A stretch of 64,000 nucleotides of DNA from an uncultured Lachnospiraceae bacterium. Lineage in GTDB: Bacteria; Bacillota; Clostridia; Lachnospirales; Lachnospiraceae. Shown here piece after piece: positions 1-7,946 of the stretch. Every line of letters begins with the position of its first letter. Positions within the stretch are counted from its first letter, which is position 1. The DNA lies in the NCBI GenBank assembly GCA_900542015.1, contig UQLY01000007.1, forward strand, positions 1 through 64,000. The letters are read 5' to 3'. A model generated the notes under the pieces. It worked only from the letters and a program-made list of their open reading frames with translations. It did not search any database and was not told the DNA's origin. A program made the translations under genes and the position numbers.

Positions 1-155
1 GGATAAACGCTGAAGGCATCTAAGCGTGAAGCCCCCCTCAAGATGAGATATCCCAAGTAAGTAAGACCCCTTAGAGAGAATGAGGTAGATAGGCTTAAGG
101 TGGAAGTGCAGTAATGTATGGAGCTGATAAGTACTAATCGGTCGAGGGCTTGACC
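1..155 (+). rRNA. 23S ribosomal RNA, 3' end (partial)
   Basis: The window opens inside the last part of 23S rRNA. The segment from GCTGAAGGCATCTAAG (about 9-24) through GTACTAATCGGTCGAGGGC (131-149) is the conserved 3' terminal region that precedes the 3' end of bacterial 23S. The 5' part lies outside the window, and the mature end near 155 is estimated from the position of the conserved GAGGGCTTGACC. No 5S rRNA sequence follows before the terminator. Confidence 0.95.
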
Positions 156-279
156 TGGAAGGTAAAGGAAAGGATGTTAAAGGAAGAAGCGGAGCCCGAA
201 GCTGAAAGGCAGAGGCTGAAGCGGAGAGATCGGAGAGGGAAGTCGTTGTTCGGTTTTGAGGGTACTCCTTCAAAATTAA
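156..279 (+). other. Post-23S spacer without 5S rRNA
   Basis: This 124-base purine-rich stretch separates the 23S end from the rRNA terminator. It has none of the 5S hallmarks, such as the CCGAACxxGGAAGTTAAG loop region, and no tRNA can be folded from it. It is probably the 3' trailer that pairs with the 5' leader of pre-23S for RNase III-type processing. A short open frame across it starts inside the rRNA and is not credible as a gene. Confidence 0.6.
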
Positions 280-304
280 AAAGTTCCGCGAGGGACTTTT
301 TTTT
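280..304 (+). terminator. rRNA operon intrinsic terminator
   Basis: AAAGTTCC and GGGACTTT pair through an 8-bp stem (one G-U) around a GCGA tetraloop, followed directly by a run of eight T. This is a textbook intrinsic terminator placed to end the rRNA transcript. Confidence 0.88.
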
Positions 305-386
305 ATGTCTGTTTTATGTTACAATAGGATAAACTTGTGATAAAGGGTCATACAGATCAAAGGGTTTGTATTGAAGAGGTGAACAA

Positions 387-1280
387 ATGGATACTAACAT
401 TTTATTAGAGAACGGGACAAACGAATTAGAAATATTGGAGTTTACTTTGGACGGTAATTCTTATGGAATCAATGTGGCAAAGATCAAAGAAATCATAAAT
501 TATACCCCTGTTACGCCTGTGCCGAACGCACATCCCAGTATAGAAGGCATTTTTATGCCGAGGGATACGATGATTACGGCGATTGATTTGAAGAATTGCC
601 TGCAAAAGGGCGCATCGGAACCGTCCGGTTTGTTTATTATTACTAATTTCAACAAGCTGGATATTGCATTTCATGTAGATCAGGTCATCGGTATTCACAG
701 AGTTTCCTGGGCAGACATCATTAAGCCGGGAGCAACCGTATCAACGGCAGAGGACGGCGTTGCAACAGGGATTGTAAAGATCGATGATAAGCTGATTATT
801 ATTTTGGATTTTGAAAAAATTGTATGCGATATCAGCCCGGAAACCGGTTTGAAGCTTTCCGATGTGGAAAAGCTCGGGAAGCGTGAAAGAAATAATGTTC
901 CTTTGCTGGTCGTAGAGGATTCGCCTTTGTTAAATAAACTGATTGTGGATTGTTTACATAAAGCCGGTTATGAAAATCTGATGCACGTGGAAAACGGCGC
1001 GGCGGCATGGAACATTATACAGGAATGTATGGATAAGAACTGCCTGAAAGAACATGTGCAATGTGTCATTACCGATATAGAAATGCCGCAGATGGACGGA
1101 CACCACTTGACCAGTTTGATAAAGAAGAATGAGGAGACAAAGGATATACCGGTCGTAATTTTTTCCTCACTGATCAATGAGGAGATGCGAATAAAAGGAG
1201 AGGCACTTGGAGCAGACGCACAGCTTTCCAAACCGGAAATAGGAAACCTCATCACTGTAGTAGATGAATTAGTATTGTAA
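387..1280 (+). CDS. cheV: CheV-type chemotaxis coupling protein (CheW domain plus receiver)
   Basis: CheV proteins couple chemoreceptors to the CheA kinase through a CheW-like domain and tune that coupling by phosphorylation of an attached receiver domain. The first about 150 residues match the CheW fold (EILEFTLDGNSYGINVAKI, then PSIEGIFMPRDTMI). The last about 125 residues are a receiver: VVEDSP acidic pocket, VITDIEMPQMDG with the phospho-acceptor Asp, and SKP with the conserved Lys. The 297-residue length is usual for CheV. Translation starts at ATG after GAAGAGGTGAAC. It is monocistronic, between the rRNA terminator and its own terminator, and no other chemotaxis gene is in the window, so its receptors and CheA must be elsewhere. 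Confidence 0.88.
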   Translation: MDTNILLENGTNELEILEFTLDGNSYGINVAKIKEIINYTPVTPVPNAHPSIEGIFMPRDTMITAIDLKNCLQKGASEPSGLFIITNFNKLDIAFHVDQVIGIHRVSWADIIKPGATVSTAEDGVATGIVKIDDKLIIILDFEKIVCDISPETGLKLSDVEKLGKRERNNVPLLVVEDSPLLNKLIVDCLHKAGYENLMHVENGAAAWNIIQECMDKNCLKEHVQCVITDIEMPQMDGHHLTSLIKKNEETKDIPVVIFSSLINEEMRIKGEALGADAQLSKPEIGNLITVVDELVL

Positions 1281-1286
1281 AGCAAA

Positions 1287-1318
1287 GTGGCTGGGATAAC
1301 AATCCCAGCTACTTTTTT
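1287..1318 (+). terminator. cheV intrinsic terminator
   Basis: GTGGCTGGGAT pairs with ATCCCAGCTAC (11 bp, one G-U) around a 4-base loop, followed by six T. It lies just after the cheV stop and overlaps the space just upstream of the next ribosome site. Confidence 0.88.
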
Positions 1319-1330
1319 GAGGAGCACAAA

Positions 1331-2128
1331 ATGAAACTGAATGATAAACAGATTTTAATAGACGCTGTAAGGGATTCGGAAATGGTATTGATCGGAGTCG
1401 GAGAAGAATGGGGCGTATCTTTTGAACAGATGATGCAGGAAGCGGCGTTTGCGGAAAATGTCTCAAAACTGACAGATGATGATATGAAAAACCGCCTGGT
1501 GCCGGTATTGCAAAGAGAGTATCTGAAACAAATTCATGAGGAAAAATTGCAGAAGGCATATGACAATCTTGTCAGGTTGATCAAGGATAAGAATTATTTT
1601 GTGGTTTCCATGAATAAAGACCGTTATCCGGTGTTGGCGGGATTAAAGGAAGAAAAATGCGTGTTTCCCTGTGGAGGATATGATCTGTTTCAATGTGACG
1701 CGGGATGTACGGACGAATTGACGGACGCCTCCGCATGGTCGGATGAAATCTATGAAAGGATCAACTGCGGAAAAGATCCGGCAGAGATTTTTATGCCGAA
1801 ATGTCAAAAATGCGGAAACGATACAGTTTACAATAATATAGAGGCAATGAAATATGTGGAAGCAGGGTATTTGCCTGCGTGGGAATATTATAGGAAATGG
1901 CTGCAGGGAACCGTTAATAAGAAGTTGTGCCTGATTGAAATGGGAGTTTCTTTGAGATTTCCTTCGGTCATCCGATGGGCGTTTGAAAAGACGGCTTATT
2001 ACAATCAAAAAGCGAAAATGTTTCGCATTCATCATTCACTCAGCCAGCCGGCGGAAAATATCAGCGGCAGATGTTATTCCTGTGATGAAAATTCTGTCGC
2101 TTATATGGCGAATTTATTTGTTTCATAG
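1331..2128 (+). CDS. Sirtuin-like (Sir2 family) protein
   Basis: The protein resembles the bacterial Sir2-like group related to NAD-dependent protein deacylases. VLIGVGEEWG near residue 20 sits where sirtuins have the glycine-rich NAD loop. PKCQKCGN near residue 157 and the paired cysteines around residues 113-125 look like a zinc ribbon. CLIEMGVSLRFPSVIRWAFE near residue 203 matches the late Rossmann segment where classical sirtuins have GTSL. The catalytic His motif of true sirtuins is not obvious, so deacylase activity is uncertain. ATG follows GAGGAGCACAAA. It is a single gene between the cheV terminator and the acidic membrane protein. Family assignment is moderately sure; function is not known. 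Confidence 0.6.
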   Translation: MKLNDKQILIDAVRDSEMVLIGVGEEWGVSFEQMMQEAAFAENVSKLTDDDMKNRLVPVLQREYLKQIHEEKLQKAYDNLVRLIKDKNYFVVSMNKDRYPVLAGLKEEKCVFPCGGYDLFQCDAGCTDELTDASAWSDEIYERINCGKDPAEIFMPKCQKCGNDTVYNNIEAMKYVEAGYLPAWEYYRKWLQGTVNKKLCLIEMGVSLRFPSVIRWAFEKTAYYNQKAKMFRIHHSLSQPAENISGRCYSCDENSVAYMANLFVS

Positions 2129-2182
2129 ATATGAATATGGTAAAATATCAGTATTGCAGAGCAATTTGGAGGAATACCGGAT

Positions 2183-4219
2183 ATGGGGACAAATGAAGAT
2201 TATCTGGACAATTTGTTAAAAACGGCAATGGAGTCCGAACAAAAAAATCAAAATGAAGAACCGGACCTGCTTAATAATGAGCCGGAAGAGATTGAAGAAA
2301 TAGAACCGGAACCGATTGACGAAAAGGAACCGGAACCGATTGAATATGAGCCGGAGCCCGAAAGTGAACCGGAACCGGTCGAAGAAACCATATTGCCGGC
2401 GGAAGAGGCTGATCCGAACAGGCAGTTGTCGGCGGATGAAATTGCCGAAATGCTGGCAATGATGGACGCCCTTGATCCCGGCGAGACGGCGGATCAGGAA
2501 AAGGAAACTGAAATGCCGGAAGCGGCATGGCAGGAAGAGGAGCCGCAGCCGGAAGAATCCCAGCCGGAGGCGGCGATAGAAGAGGCTTTACCGGAAGCGA
2601 TGGAAGAGGAGGTTTTGCCTGAGGCGGTCTTGCCGGAAGAGGCGACAGAGGAATCCCAGCCGGAGGCGGTGGCAGCGGAAATTCTGCCGGAAGAAACCCT
2701 GCCGGAAGAAATCCAGCCGGAACCTGAGAAGATCGCACAGCCGGAGGAGGAATTGGAAATTGATTTAAATTCTATTGATGATCTCGATTCCTTATTGGGA
2801 CTGCGGGAACTTCCGACGAATCATGATAGGGACGACAAAGCGGAGGAAGAGCGGGAAACTGCGGGAGCAAGGGACGACCGGTTTGAAGAACAGGATGTGA
2901 CGGAGCTTTTGGATTTGCTGGGAGATGACGACAGCGACCTTGCCGAGATCAATGAACTGTTGAAAAAGTCGGACCGCAATGAAAAAGCAGACGATGACGA
3001 TATGCTTGCGATGCTGGCGGGAATCTCGGACCTGGAAGGAATAGACGAGAGCACGGATCTTTTTGAAGGCGAGAGCGCGGGCGCGGCTGAAACAAGTGAA
3101 ACGGCAGAAGCTGTTGAAGAATCCGGGAAAGAAGCCGGGGAAACATCCAAAAAGAAAGTATGGAGAAGAAAAAAGAAAAAAGCGGACCGGGAAACGGCAG
3201 AGGAGCAAAATCCCGGCGCAGGAGAAACGGCGGACCAAACAGAAAATGAAGACGGCGGAGAGAAGAAAACAGGATTTTTCGGAAAATTGTTGCAGGCGTT
3301 GACCGAAGAAGACGATGACGAAGAAGAACAGATGTCCGAGCCTGAAGCGGAGGGAGAGCCCAAAGGGGCTGCGGCTGTTAAAAAGAAAGGCAAAAAAGAT
3401 AAGAAGAAAAAAGGCGGAAAAACTCCGGAAACCAATGAGGAAATTCTGGAAGAGTTAGCCGAAGAAGACGCTGCAAAGGCAAAAAATAAAAAGAAACCTC
3501 AAAAGGAAAAGAAGAAAAAAGAAGAAAAGCAACCGGTTTTAGCGGAGCCGTCTAAAAAGCTGCCGAAAAAAATGATCATTCGATTATTTGTGTTATGCTT
3601 TTCGCTGCTGGCGGTTATTCTGGTGATCGCATTATTTTTGCCGGGAGTGCTTCAGGTACAAAACGCGAGAAGGCAGTTTTACAGCGGAAACTATGAGGAA
3701 GCATATCAGTCTTTGACCGGACAGAATTTAAACGAAAGCGATCAGATCCTGCTGCAGAAAGCGGAAATGATTGTCCGATTGGAACGAAAAGCGGACGCAT
3801 ATCAGGCTCACCGGGCGGCAGGCGATGAAGAAGAGGCGTTAAACGCCCTGCTGGAAGGCGTGGCATACTATTGGCAGCATGACGGGGAATATGACGGGCT
3901 GGGCATTCGTGAGGATGCGGAGCAGGCATATACGCAACTGCTTGTCCTGTTGGAAACGGAGTATTCCATAACCGAAGAACGTGCAAAGGAACTGATTGCC
4001 TTGGACAGTATCAGCTACACTTATGAAATCCGCAGTCTGGTCGGCGCAGACGCCGTGCCGCCTTTGCAGACAGACGAAGCGGGACAGGAGACCGGAGACG
4101 TTTCAGAGGAAGCACCGGAAAGCGGAGCGGAAGATAGCGCTGGACAGACGCCGGAGGGAGCGCCGCAGGACAACGGACAGGAGGCGCTGGAGGATCTTCT
4201 GGAGGAGGAAATGGATTAA
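2183..4219 (+). CDS. Large acidic Pro/Glu-rich single-pass membrane protein, unknown function
   Basis: This 678-residue protein has a long acidic N-terminal half with PEPE and LPEE tandem repeats (about residues 15-185), then alternating acidic and very Lys-rich blocks (about 285-460). One membrane segment, IIRLFVLCFSLLAVILVIALF, starts near residue 463. A helical C-terminal region of about 150 residues (QFYSGNYEEAYQSLTGQ) resembles TPR-like repeats, followed by a second acidic tail. The topology suggests a cytoplasmic charged region and an extracytoplasmic helical domain. I do not recognise the family. ATG 2183 is preceded by TTTGGAGGAAT. hisH follows after 24 bases, but a functional link is doubtful. 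Confidence 0.75.
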   Translation: MGTNEDYLDNLLKTAMESEQKNQNEEPDLLNNEPEEIEEIEPEPIDEKEPEPIEYEPEPESEPEPVEETILPAEEADPNRQLSADEIAEMLAMMDALDPGETADQEKETEMPEAAWQEEEPQPEESQPEAAIEEALPEAMEEEVLPEAVLPEEATEESQPEAVAAEILPEETLPEEIQPEPEKIAQPEEELEIDLNSIDDLDSLLGLRELPTNHDRDDKAEEERETAGARDDRFEEQDVTELLDLLGDDDSDLAEINELLKKSDRNEKADDDDMLAMLAGISDLEGIDESTDLFEGESAGAAETSETAEAVEESGKEAGETSKKKVWRRKKKKADRETAEEQNPGAGETADQTENEDGGEKKTGFFGKLLQALTEEDDDEEEQMSEPEAEGEPKGAAAVKKKGKKDKKKKGGKTPETNEEILEELAEEDAAKAKNKKKPQKEKKKKEEKQPVLAEPSKKLPKKMIIRLFVLCFSLLAVILVIALFLPGVLQVQNARRQFYSGNYEEAYQSLTGQNLNESDQILLQKAEMIVRLERKADAYQAHRAAGDEEEALNALLEGVAYYWQHDGEYDGLGIREDAEQAYTQLLVLLETEYSITEERAKELIALDSISYTYEIRSLVGADAVPPLQTDEAGQETGDVSEEAPESGAEDSAGQTPEGAPQDNGQEALEDLLEEEMD

Positions 4220-4243
4220 ATTCATCATAAAGGCAGGATAAAA

Positions 4244-4933
4244 ATGATAGCGATAATTGATTATGATGCGGGAAATATCAAAAGCGTGGAAAAGGCGTTT
4301 CAATTGCTTGGAGAAGAAGTCATGCTGACAAGGGACCGGAACGTGATTTTGGGAGCGGATGAGGTTGTGCTGCCGGGCGTGGGCGCATTTGGAGACGCAA
4401 TGGAAAAACTGCGGCGTTACAATCTTGTGGATGTGATTCGGGAAGTGGTCCGGCAAAATATCCCGTTTTTGGGAATTTGTTTGGGACTGCAGCTTTTGTT
4501 TGAAAGAAGCGAGGAAAGTCCAGGCGTCGAGGGCTTGGGCGTGTTGAAAGGCGAAATCGTACATATTCCCGAAGACTGCGGGCTGAAAATTCCCCATATC
4601 GGATGGAATTCTTTGAAATTTCCGGAAAAAGGGAAACTGTTCCGGGGGATTGCGGAGGATTCCTATGTATATTTTGTACATTCCTATTATCTCAAAGCGG
4701 CGGACGAAAAAATTGTGACGGCAACGACGGAGTACGGAACGCTGATTCATGCTTCCGTGGAGCAGGGCAATGTGTTCGCCTGTCAGTTTCATCCGGAGAA
4801 AAGCTCGGAAGTCGGATTACAGATTTTACGCAATTTTGTGCAGCTTTCAAAAGAGCGGAATTTGCCGGATAACGGAAAGTTGGCGGAAAACAAAAATTTG
4901 CCGGAAAACGGAAAGAACGGGGAGGACGCATAG
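4244..4933 (+). CDS. hisH: Imidazole glycerol phosphate synthase, glutaminase subunit
   Basis: HisH hydrolyses glutamine and passes ammonia to HisF, which makes imidazole glycerol phosphate and AICAR in histidine synthesis. The class I amidotransferase triad is visible: Cys79 in LGICLGLQ, His183 and Glu185 in FHPEKS. The oxyanion strand region PGVGAFG is near residue 44. The protein is 229 residues, about 25 longer than usual. The excess is a polar tail with repeated NLPxNGK units that looks like internal duplication. Its stop codon abuts the hisF start with no gap, implying translational coupling and equimolar subunits. No other his gene is nearby. Confidence 0.95.
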   Translation: MIAIIDYDAGNIKSVEKAFQLLGEEVMLTRDRNVILGADEVVLPGVGAFGDAMEKLRRYNLVDVIREVVRQNIPFLGICLGLQLLFERSEESPGVEGLGVLKGEIVHIPEDCGLKIPHIGWNSLKFPEKGKLFRGIAEDSYVYFVHSYYLKAADEKIVTATTEYGTLIHASVEQGNVFACQFHPEKSSEVGLQILRNFVQLSKERNLPDNGKLAENKNLPENGKNGEDA

Positions 4934-5695
4934 ATGTATACGAAGAGAATTATTCCCTGTCTGGACGTCAACGGCGGCAGGGTAGTCAAGGGCGTGAATT
5001 TTGTCAATCTGATCGATGCCGGAGATCCGGTTGCCATAGCGGAGGCTTATGACAAAGCGGGCGCCGACGAACTGGTCTTTCTGGACATTACGGCAAGCTC
5101 CGATGCGAGGGAAACCGTTGTGGATATGGTGCGGAAGGTGGCGGAAAAGGTATTTATTCCGTTTACGGTCGGCGGCGGAATCCGTACGGTGGATGATTTT
5201 AAAGCGATTTTGCGTGAAGGAGCGGATAAGGTATCGGTCAATTCCGCGGCAATCAATCATCCGGAGCTTATCAGCGAAGCCGCGGAAAAATTCGGAAGCC
5301 AGTGCGTGGTCGTGGCGATCGATGCAAAAAGGCGCCCCGATGGGAGCGGCTGGAATATTTATAAAAACGGCGGCAGAATCGATATGGGTATCGATGCCGT
5401 GGAATGGGCGATCAAAGCGGACAGGCTGGGTGCCGGAGAAATTTTGCTGACCAGTATGGACTGCGACGGCACCAAGGCGGGATACGATATTGAGCTGACG
5501 AGGACGATTTCGGAAAACGTTTCGGTTCCGGTTATCGCTTCCGGAGGAGCGGGAACGCCGGAGCATTTTAAGGAGGCGCTGACGGACGGAAAAGCCGATG
5601 CGGCTCTGGCTGCGTCGCTGTTCCATTTTAAGGAATTGGAAATCAAAGAACTGAAAACATATTTAAGAGAGGAGGGAATCAGCGTCAGGCTGTAG
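4934..5695 (+). CDS. hisF: Imidazole glycerol phosphate synthase, cyclase subunit
   Basis: HisF is the (beta/alpha)8-barrel synthase half of the HisHF complex. It converts PRFAR plus ammonia into imidazole glycerol phosphate and AICAR. The catalytic aspartates are both present: Asp11 in PCLDVNGG and Asp130 in VVAIDAKR. Phosphate-binding glycine loops are seen at TVGGGIRT and IASGGAGT. The 253-residue length is typical. The start is set by the preceding hisH stop. ung begins 8 bases after its stop codon, so hisH-hisF-ung are probably co-transcribed. Confidence 0.96.
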   Translation: MYTKRIIPCLDVNGGRVVKGVNFVNLIDAGDPVAIAEAYDKAGADELVFLDITASSDARETVVDMVRKVAEKVFIPFTVGGGIRTVDDFKAILREGADKVSVNSAAINHPELISEAAEKFGSQCVVVAIDAKRRPDGSGWNIYKNGGRIDMGIDAVEWAIKADRLGAGEILLTSMDCDGTKAGYDIELTRTISENVSVPVIASGGAGTPEHFKEALTDGKADAALAASLFHFKELEIKELKTYLREEGISVRL

Positions 5696-5703
5696 GATAA
5701 GAG

Positions 5704-6378
5704 ATGGCAGCAATTAGCAATGATTGGTTAGAACCGTTAAAACCGGAGTTTTCAAAACAATATTACCGGGAATTATATCAAAAAGTAATTGAAGAATATA
5801 AGACGCATTTGGTATTCCCGCCGTCGGACGATATTTTCAACGCCTTTGCGCTGACGCCTTTACATGAAGTCAAGGTTGTGATCATCGGGCAGGACCCATA
5901 TCATAACGTGGGACAGGCTCATGGACTTTGCTTTTCCGTCAGACCGGATGTTGACATTCCGCCGTCTTTGGTTAATATTTATAAGGAGCTGCACGACGAT
6001 CTGGGATGCTATGTGCCTAATAACGGCTATCTGGTAAAATGGGCGAAACAGGGCGTGCTTTTATTAAACACGGTGCTGACTGTCCGCGCCCATCAGGCAA
6101 ATTCCCACAGAGGAATCGGCTGGGAACAGTTTACGGATGCGGCGATCAGAATTTTGAATGAAGAGGACAGACCGATTGTGTTTATATTATGGGGATCGCC
6201 GGCGCAGGCAAAGAAAAAGATGCTGAATAATCCGAAGCACCTGATTTTGGAAGCGCCGCACCCGAGTCCGTTGTCGGCGTACAGAGGATTTTTCGGAAGC
6301 AAACCCTTCAGCAAGACCAACGCCTTTTTGAAGGAAAACGGTCTTACGCCCATCGACTGGCAGATTGAGAATGTTTAG
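5704..6378 (+). CDS. ung: Uracil-DNA glycosylase
   Basis: Family 1 uracil-DNA glycosylase, which removes uracil from DNA and starts base excision repair in the cytoplasm. The water-activating motif GQDPYH is at residues 62-67 with Asp64, the uracil-binding region LLLNTVLTV lies mid-protein, and the minor-groove loop HPSPLSAYRGF is near residue 190. The 224-residue length is normal. The start lies 8 bases after the hisF stop with a weak AGGATAAG ribosome site, consistent with translational coupling. Confidence 0.96.
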   Translation: MAAISNDWLEPLKPEFSKQYYRELYQKVIEEYKTHLVFPPSDDIFNAFALTPLHEVKVVIIGQDPYHNVGQAHGLCFSVRPDVDIPPSLVNIYKELHDDLGCYVPNNGYLVKWAKQGVLLLNTVLTVRAHQANSHRGIGWEQFTDAAIRILNEEDRPIVFILWGSPAQAKKKMLNNPKHLILEAPHPSPLSAYRGFFGSKPFSKTNAFLKENGLTPIDWQIENV

Positions 6379-6425
6379 GGATTGGATAAATGATATAAAA
6401 ATGAGGATACATGGAGGAGAAAATT

Positions 6426-7697
6426 ATGGAAAAGAAGCCTTTCGTAACGAAAGAACAGTTGGAGGAGATTGTAAAAAAATATCCGACGCCCTTCCACATT
6501 TATGATGAGAAAGGAATCCGTGAGAATGCGAAAGCATTAAAGGAAGCGTTTGCGTGGAACCCGGGGTATAAGGAGTTTTTTGCGGTAAAAGCGACCCCGA
6601 ATCCGTTTTTAATCGATATTTTGAGAGATTACGGCTGCGGCACGGATTGTTCTTCCAAGACGGAATTGATGCTGTCCAAGGCGATGAATATCGAAGGAGA
6701 ATCGATTATGTTTTCTTCTAACGAGACGCCGGCGAGCGAATACGAATATGCCAATCAGATCGGCGCGATCATCAATCTGGATGATTTTACCCATATCGAC
6801 TATCTGGAAAAGACGCTGGGCAGATTGCCGGAGACTTTGAGCCTGCGCTATAATCCGGGCGGCGTGTTTAAAATCAGCAACAGCATTATGGATAACCCGG
6901 GAGACGCGAAGTACGGCTTTACAACGGAACAACTGTTTGAAGGGTATCGGATTTTAAAGGAAAAAGGTGTAAAACGCTTTGGTATGCACGCATTTTTAGC
7001 AAGCAATACGGTAACCAATGATTATTATCCGACTTTGGCAAAAACCCTGTTTGAAACCGCCGTGAAAATCAAGGAGCAGGTGGGCGTTTCCTTAAGCTTT
7101 ATCAATTTATCCGGCGGAATCGGCATCCCTTACCGTCCTGATCAGGAGCCGAACGATATCCGTGTGATCGGACAGAAGGTAAAAGAGGTTTACGAGGAAG
7201 TGCTTGTCCCTGCAGGTCTGGGAGAGGTAGCGATTTATACGGAGTTAGGGCGTTTTATGATGGGACCTTACGGTCATCTGGTAACGACGGCGATTCATGA
7301 GAAGCATACGCATAAGGAATATATCGGCTGCGACGCCTGTGCCGTTAATCTCATGAGACCGGCGATGTACGGCGCTTATCATCATATTACCGTTGCGGGT
7401 AAGGAAGATGCGCCCTGCGATTACAAATACGACGTGGTCGGTTCCCTGTGCGAGAACAATGATAAGTTTGCCATCGACAGAATGCTTCCGAAAATTGATA
7501 TCGGGGATCTGATCGTCATTCATGACACGGGAGCCCACGGATTTTCCATGGGATATAACTACAACGGCAAATTAAGGAGCGCGGAGCTTTTATTAAAAGA
7601 GGACGGAAGCGTGGAACTGATCCGGCGCGCCGAGACGCCGAAGGATTATTTTGCAACCTTTGACTGTTTTGATATTTATGATAAATTTGATTTTTAG
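6426..7697 (+). CDS. lysA: Diaminopimelate decarboxylase-like PLP enzyme
   Basis: This fold III PLP decarboxylase resembles diaminopimelate decarboxylase, the last step of lysine synthesis. Lys in FFAVKATPNP is the PLP lysine, NLSGGIGIPY is the glycine-rich phosphate loop, and IYTELGRFM matches the ExGR substrate/PLP motif. CDACAVNLMRPAMYGAYH carries the catalytic Cys region, although in classical LysA this reads close to D-x-G-M-N-D-L-x-R-P. That difference is seen in a broad Clostridia subgroup, so another amino acid substrate cannot be excluded. ATG 6426 is chosen because GGAGG (6414-6418) lies 7 bases ahead. The earlier ATG at 6411 overlaps this ribosome site. The gene is 423 residues. 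Confidence 0.85.
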   Translation: MEKKPFVTKEQLEEIVKKYPTPFHIYDEKGIRENAKALKEAFAWNPGYKEFFAVKATPNPFLIDILRDYGCGTDCSSKTELMLSKAMNIEGESIMFSSNETPASEYEYANQIGAIINLDDFTHIDYLEKTLGRLPETLSLRYNPGGVFKISNSIMDNPGDAKYGFTTEQLFEGYRILKEKGVKRFGMHAFLASNTVTNDYYPTLAKTLFETAVKIKEQVGVSLSFINLSGGIGIPYRPDQEPNDIRVIGQKVKEVYEEVLVPAGLGEVAIYTELGRFMMGPYGHLVTTAIHEKHTHKEYIGCDACAVNLMRPAMYGAYHHITVAGKEDAPCDYKYDVVGSLCENNDKFAIDRMLPKIDIGDLIVIHDTGAHGFSMGYNYNGKLRSAELLLKEDGSVELIRRAETPKDYFATFDCFDIYDKFDF

Positions 7698-7732
7698 ATG
7701 AAATCGGTTGTAAAAAATAAGAGAAAAAAGAA

Positions 7733-7760
7733 AAAGAGCGGATGATTGAATCCGCTCTTT
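7733..7760 (-). terminator. tRNA-Leu intrinsic terminator
   Basis: AAAGAGCGGAT and ATCCGCTCTTT form an 11-bp perfect stem with a 6-base loop. Read on the minus strand it sits about 20 bases after the tRNA 3' end and is followed by a U-rich run, so it terminates the tRNA. It may also stop lysA transcription from the other side, although no T-run follows on the plus strand. Confidence 0.85.
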
Positions 7761-7780
7761 GGTTATATTATAATAAAAAC

Positions 7781-7863
7781 TGCCGGTGATGGGACTTGAA
7801 CCCATACGTGGTTGCCCACAACAGATTTTGAGTCTGCCTCGTCTGCCATTCCGACACACCGGC
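7781..7863 (-). tRNA. tRNA-Leu (CAA anticodon)
   Basis: On the minus strand the acceptor arms GCCGGTG and CACCGGC pair perfectly, with discriminator A. The anticodon stem GCAGA/TCTGT encloses the loop CTCAAAA, giving anticodon CAA (plus strand 7828-7830), which reads UUG leucine codons. The T arm GTTCAAGTC is intact. The long variable arm (TTGTGGGCAACCACG region) fits the class II leucine type. The CCA tail is not encoded. Confidence 0.95.
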
Positions 7864-7889
7864 TCGGTTGTTTTCAACAGCCGAAATAT

Positions 7890-7918
7890 ATATTAACATA
7901 GACATAAAAAATAATCAA
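7890..7918 (-). promoter_or_regulatory. Promoter of tRNA-Leu
   Basis: On the minus strand TTGATT (7918-7913) and TAATAT (7895-7890) are separated by 17 bases. Transcription would begin about 20 bases before the mature tRNA 5' end at 7863. Confidence 0.6.
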
Positions 7919-7946
7919 GACAAAAGAAAGAAAAAAGAGAGAAAAA

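Noticed and set aside
150..332. 60-codon frame starting inside the 23S rRNA end
   Set aside because: It begins in rRNA, runs through the terminator and has no ribosome site; it is not a gene.
2271..3435. Long minus-strand frames opposite the acidic protein
   Set aside because: They mirror the repetitive codon pattern of the plus-strand gene and have no ribosome sites or recognisable domains.
4792..4933. HisH tail as a frameshifted or fused gene
   Set aside because: The tail stays in frame to a stop that abuts hisF, and it is low-complexity repeated sequence; it is simply an extension.
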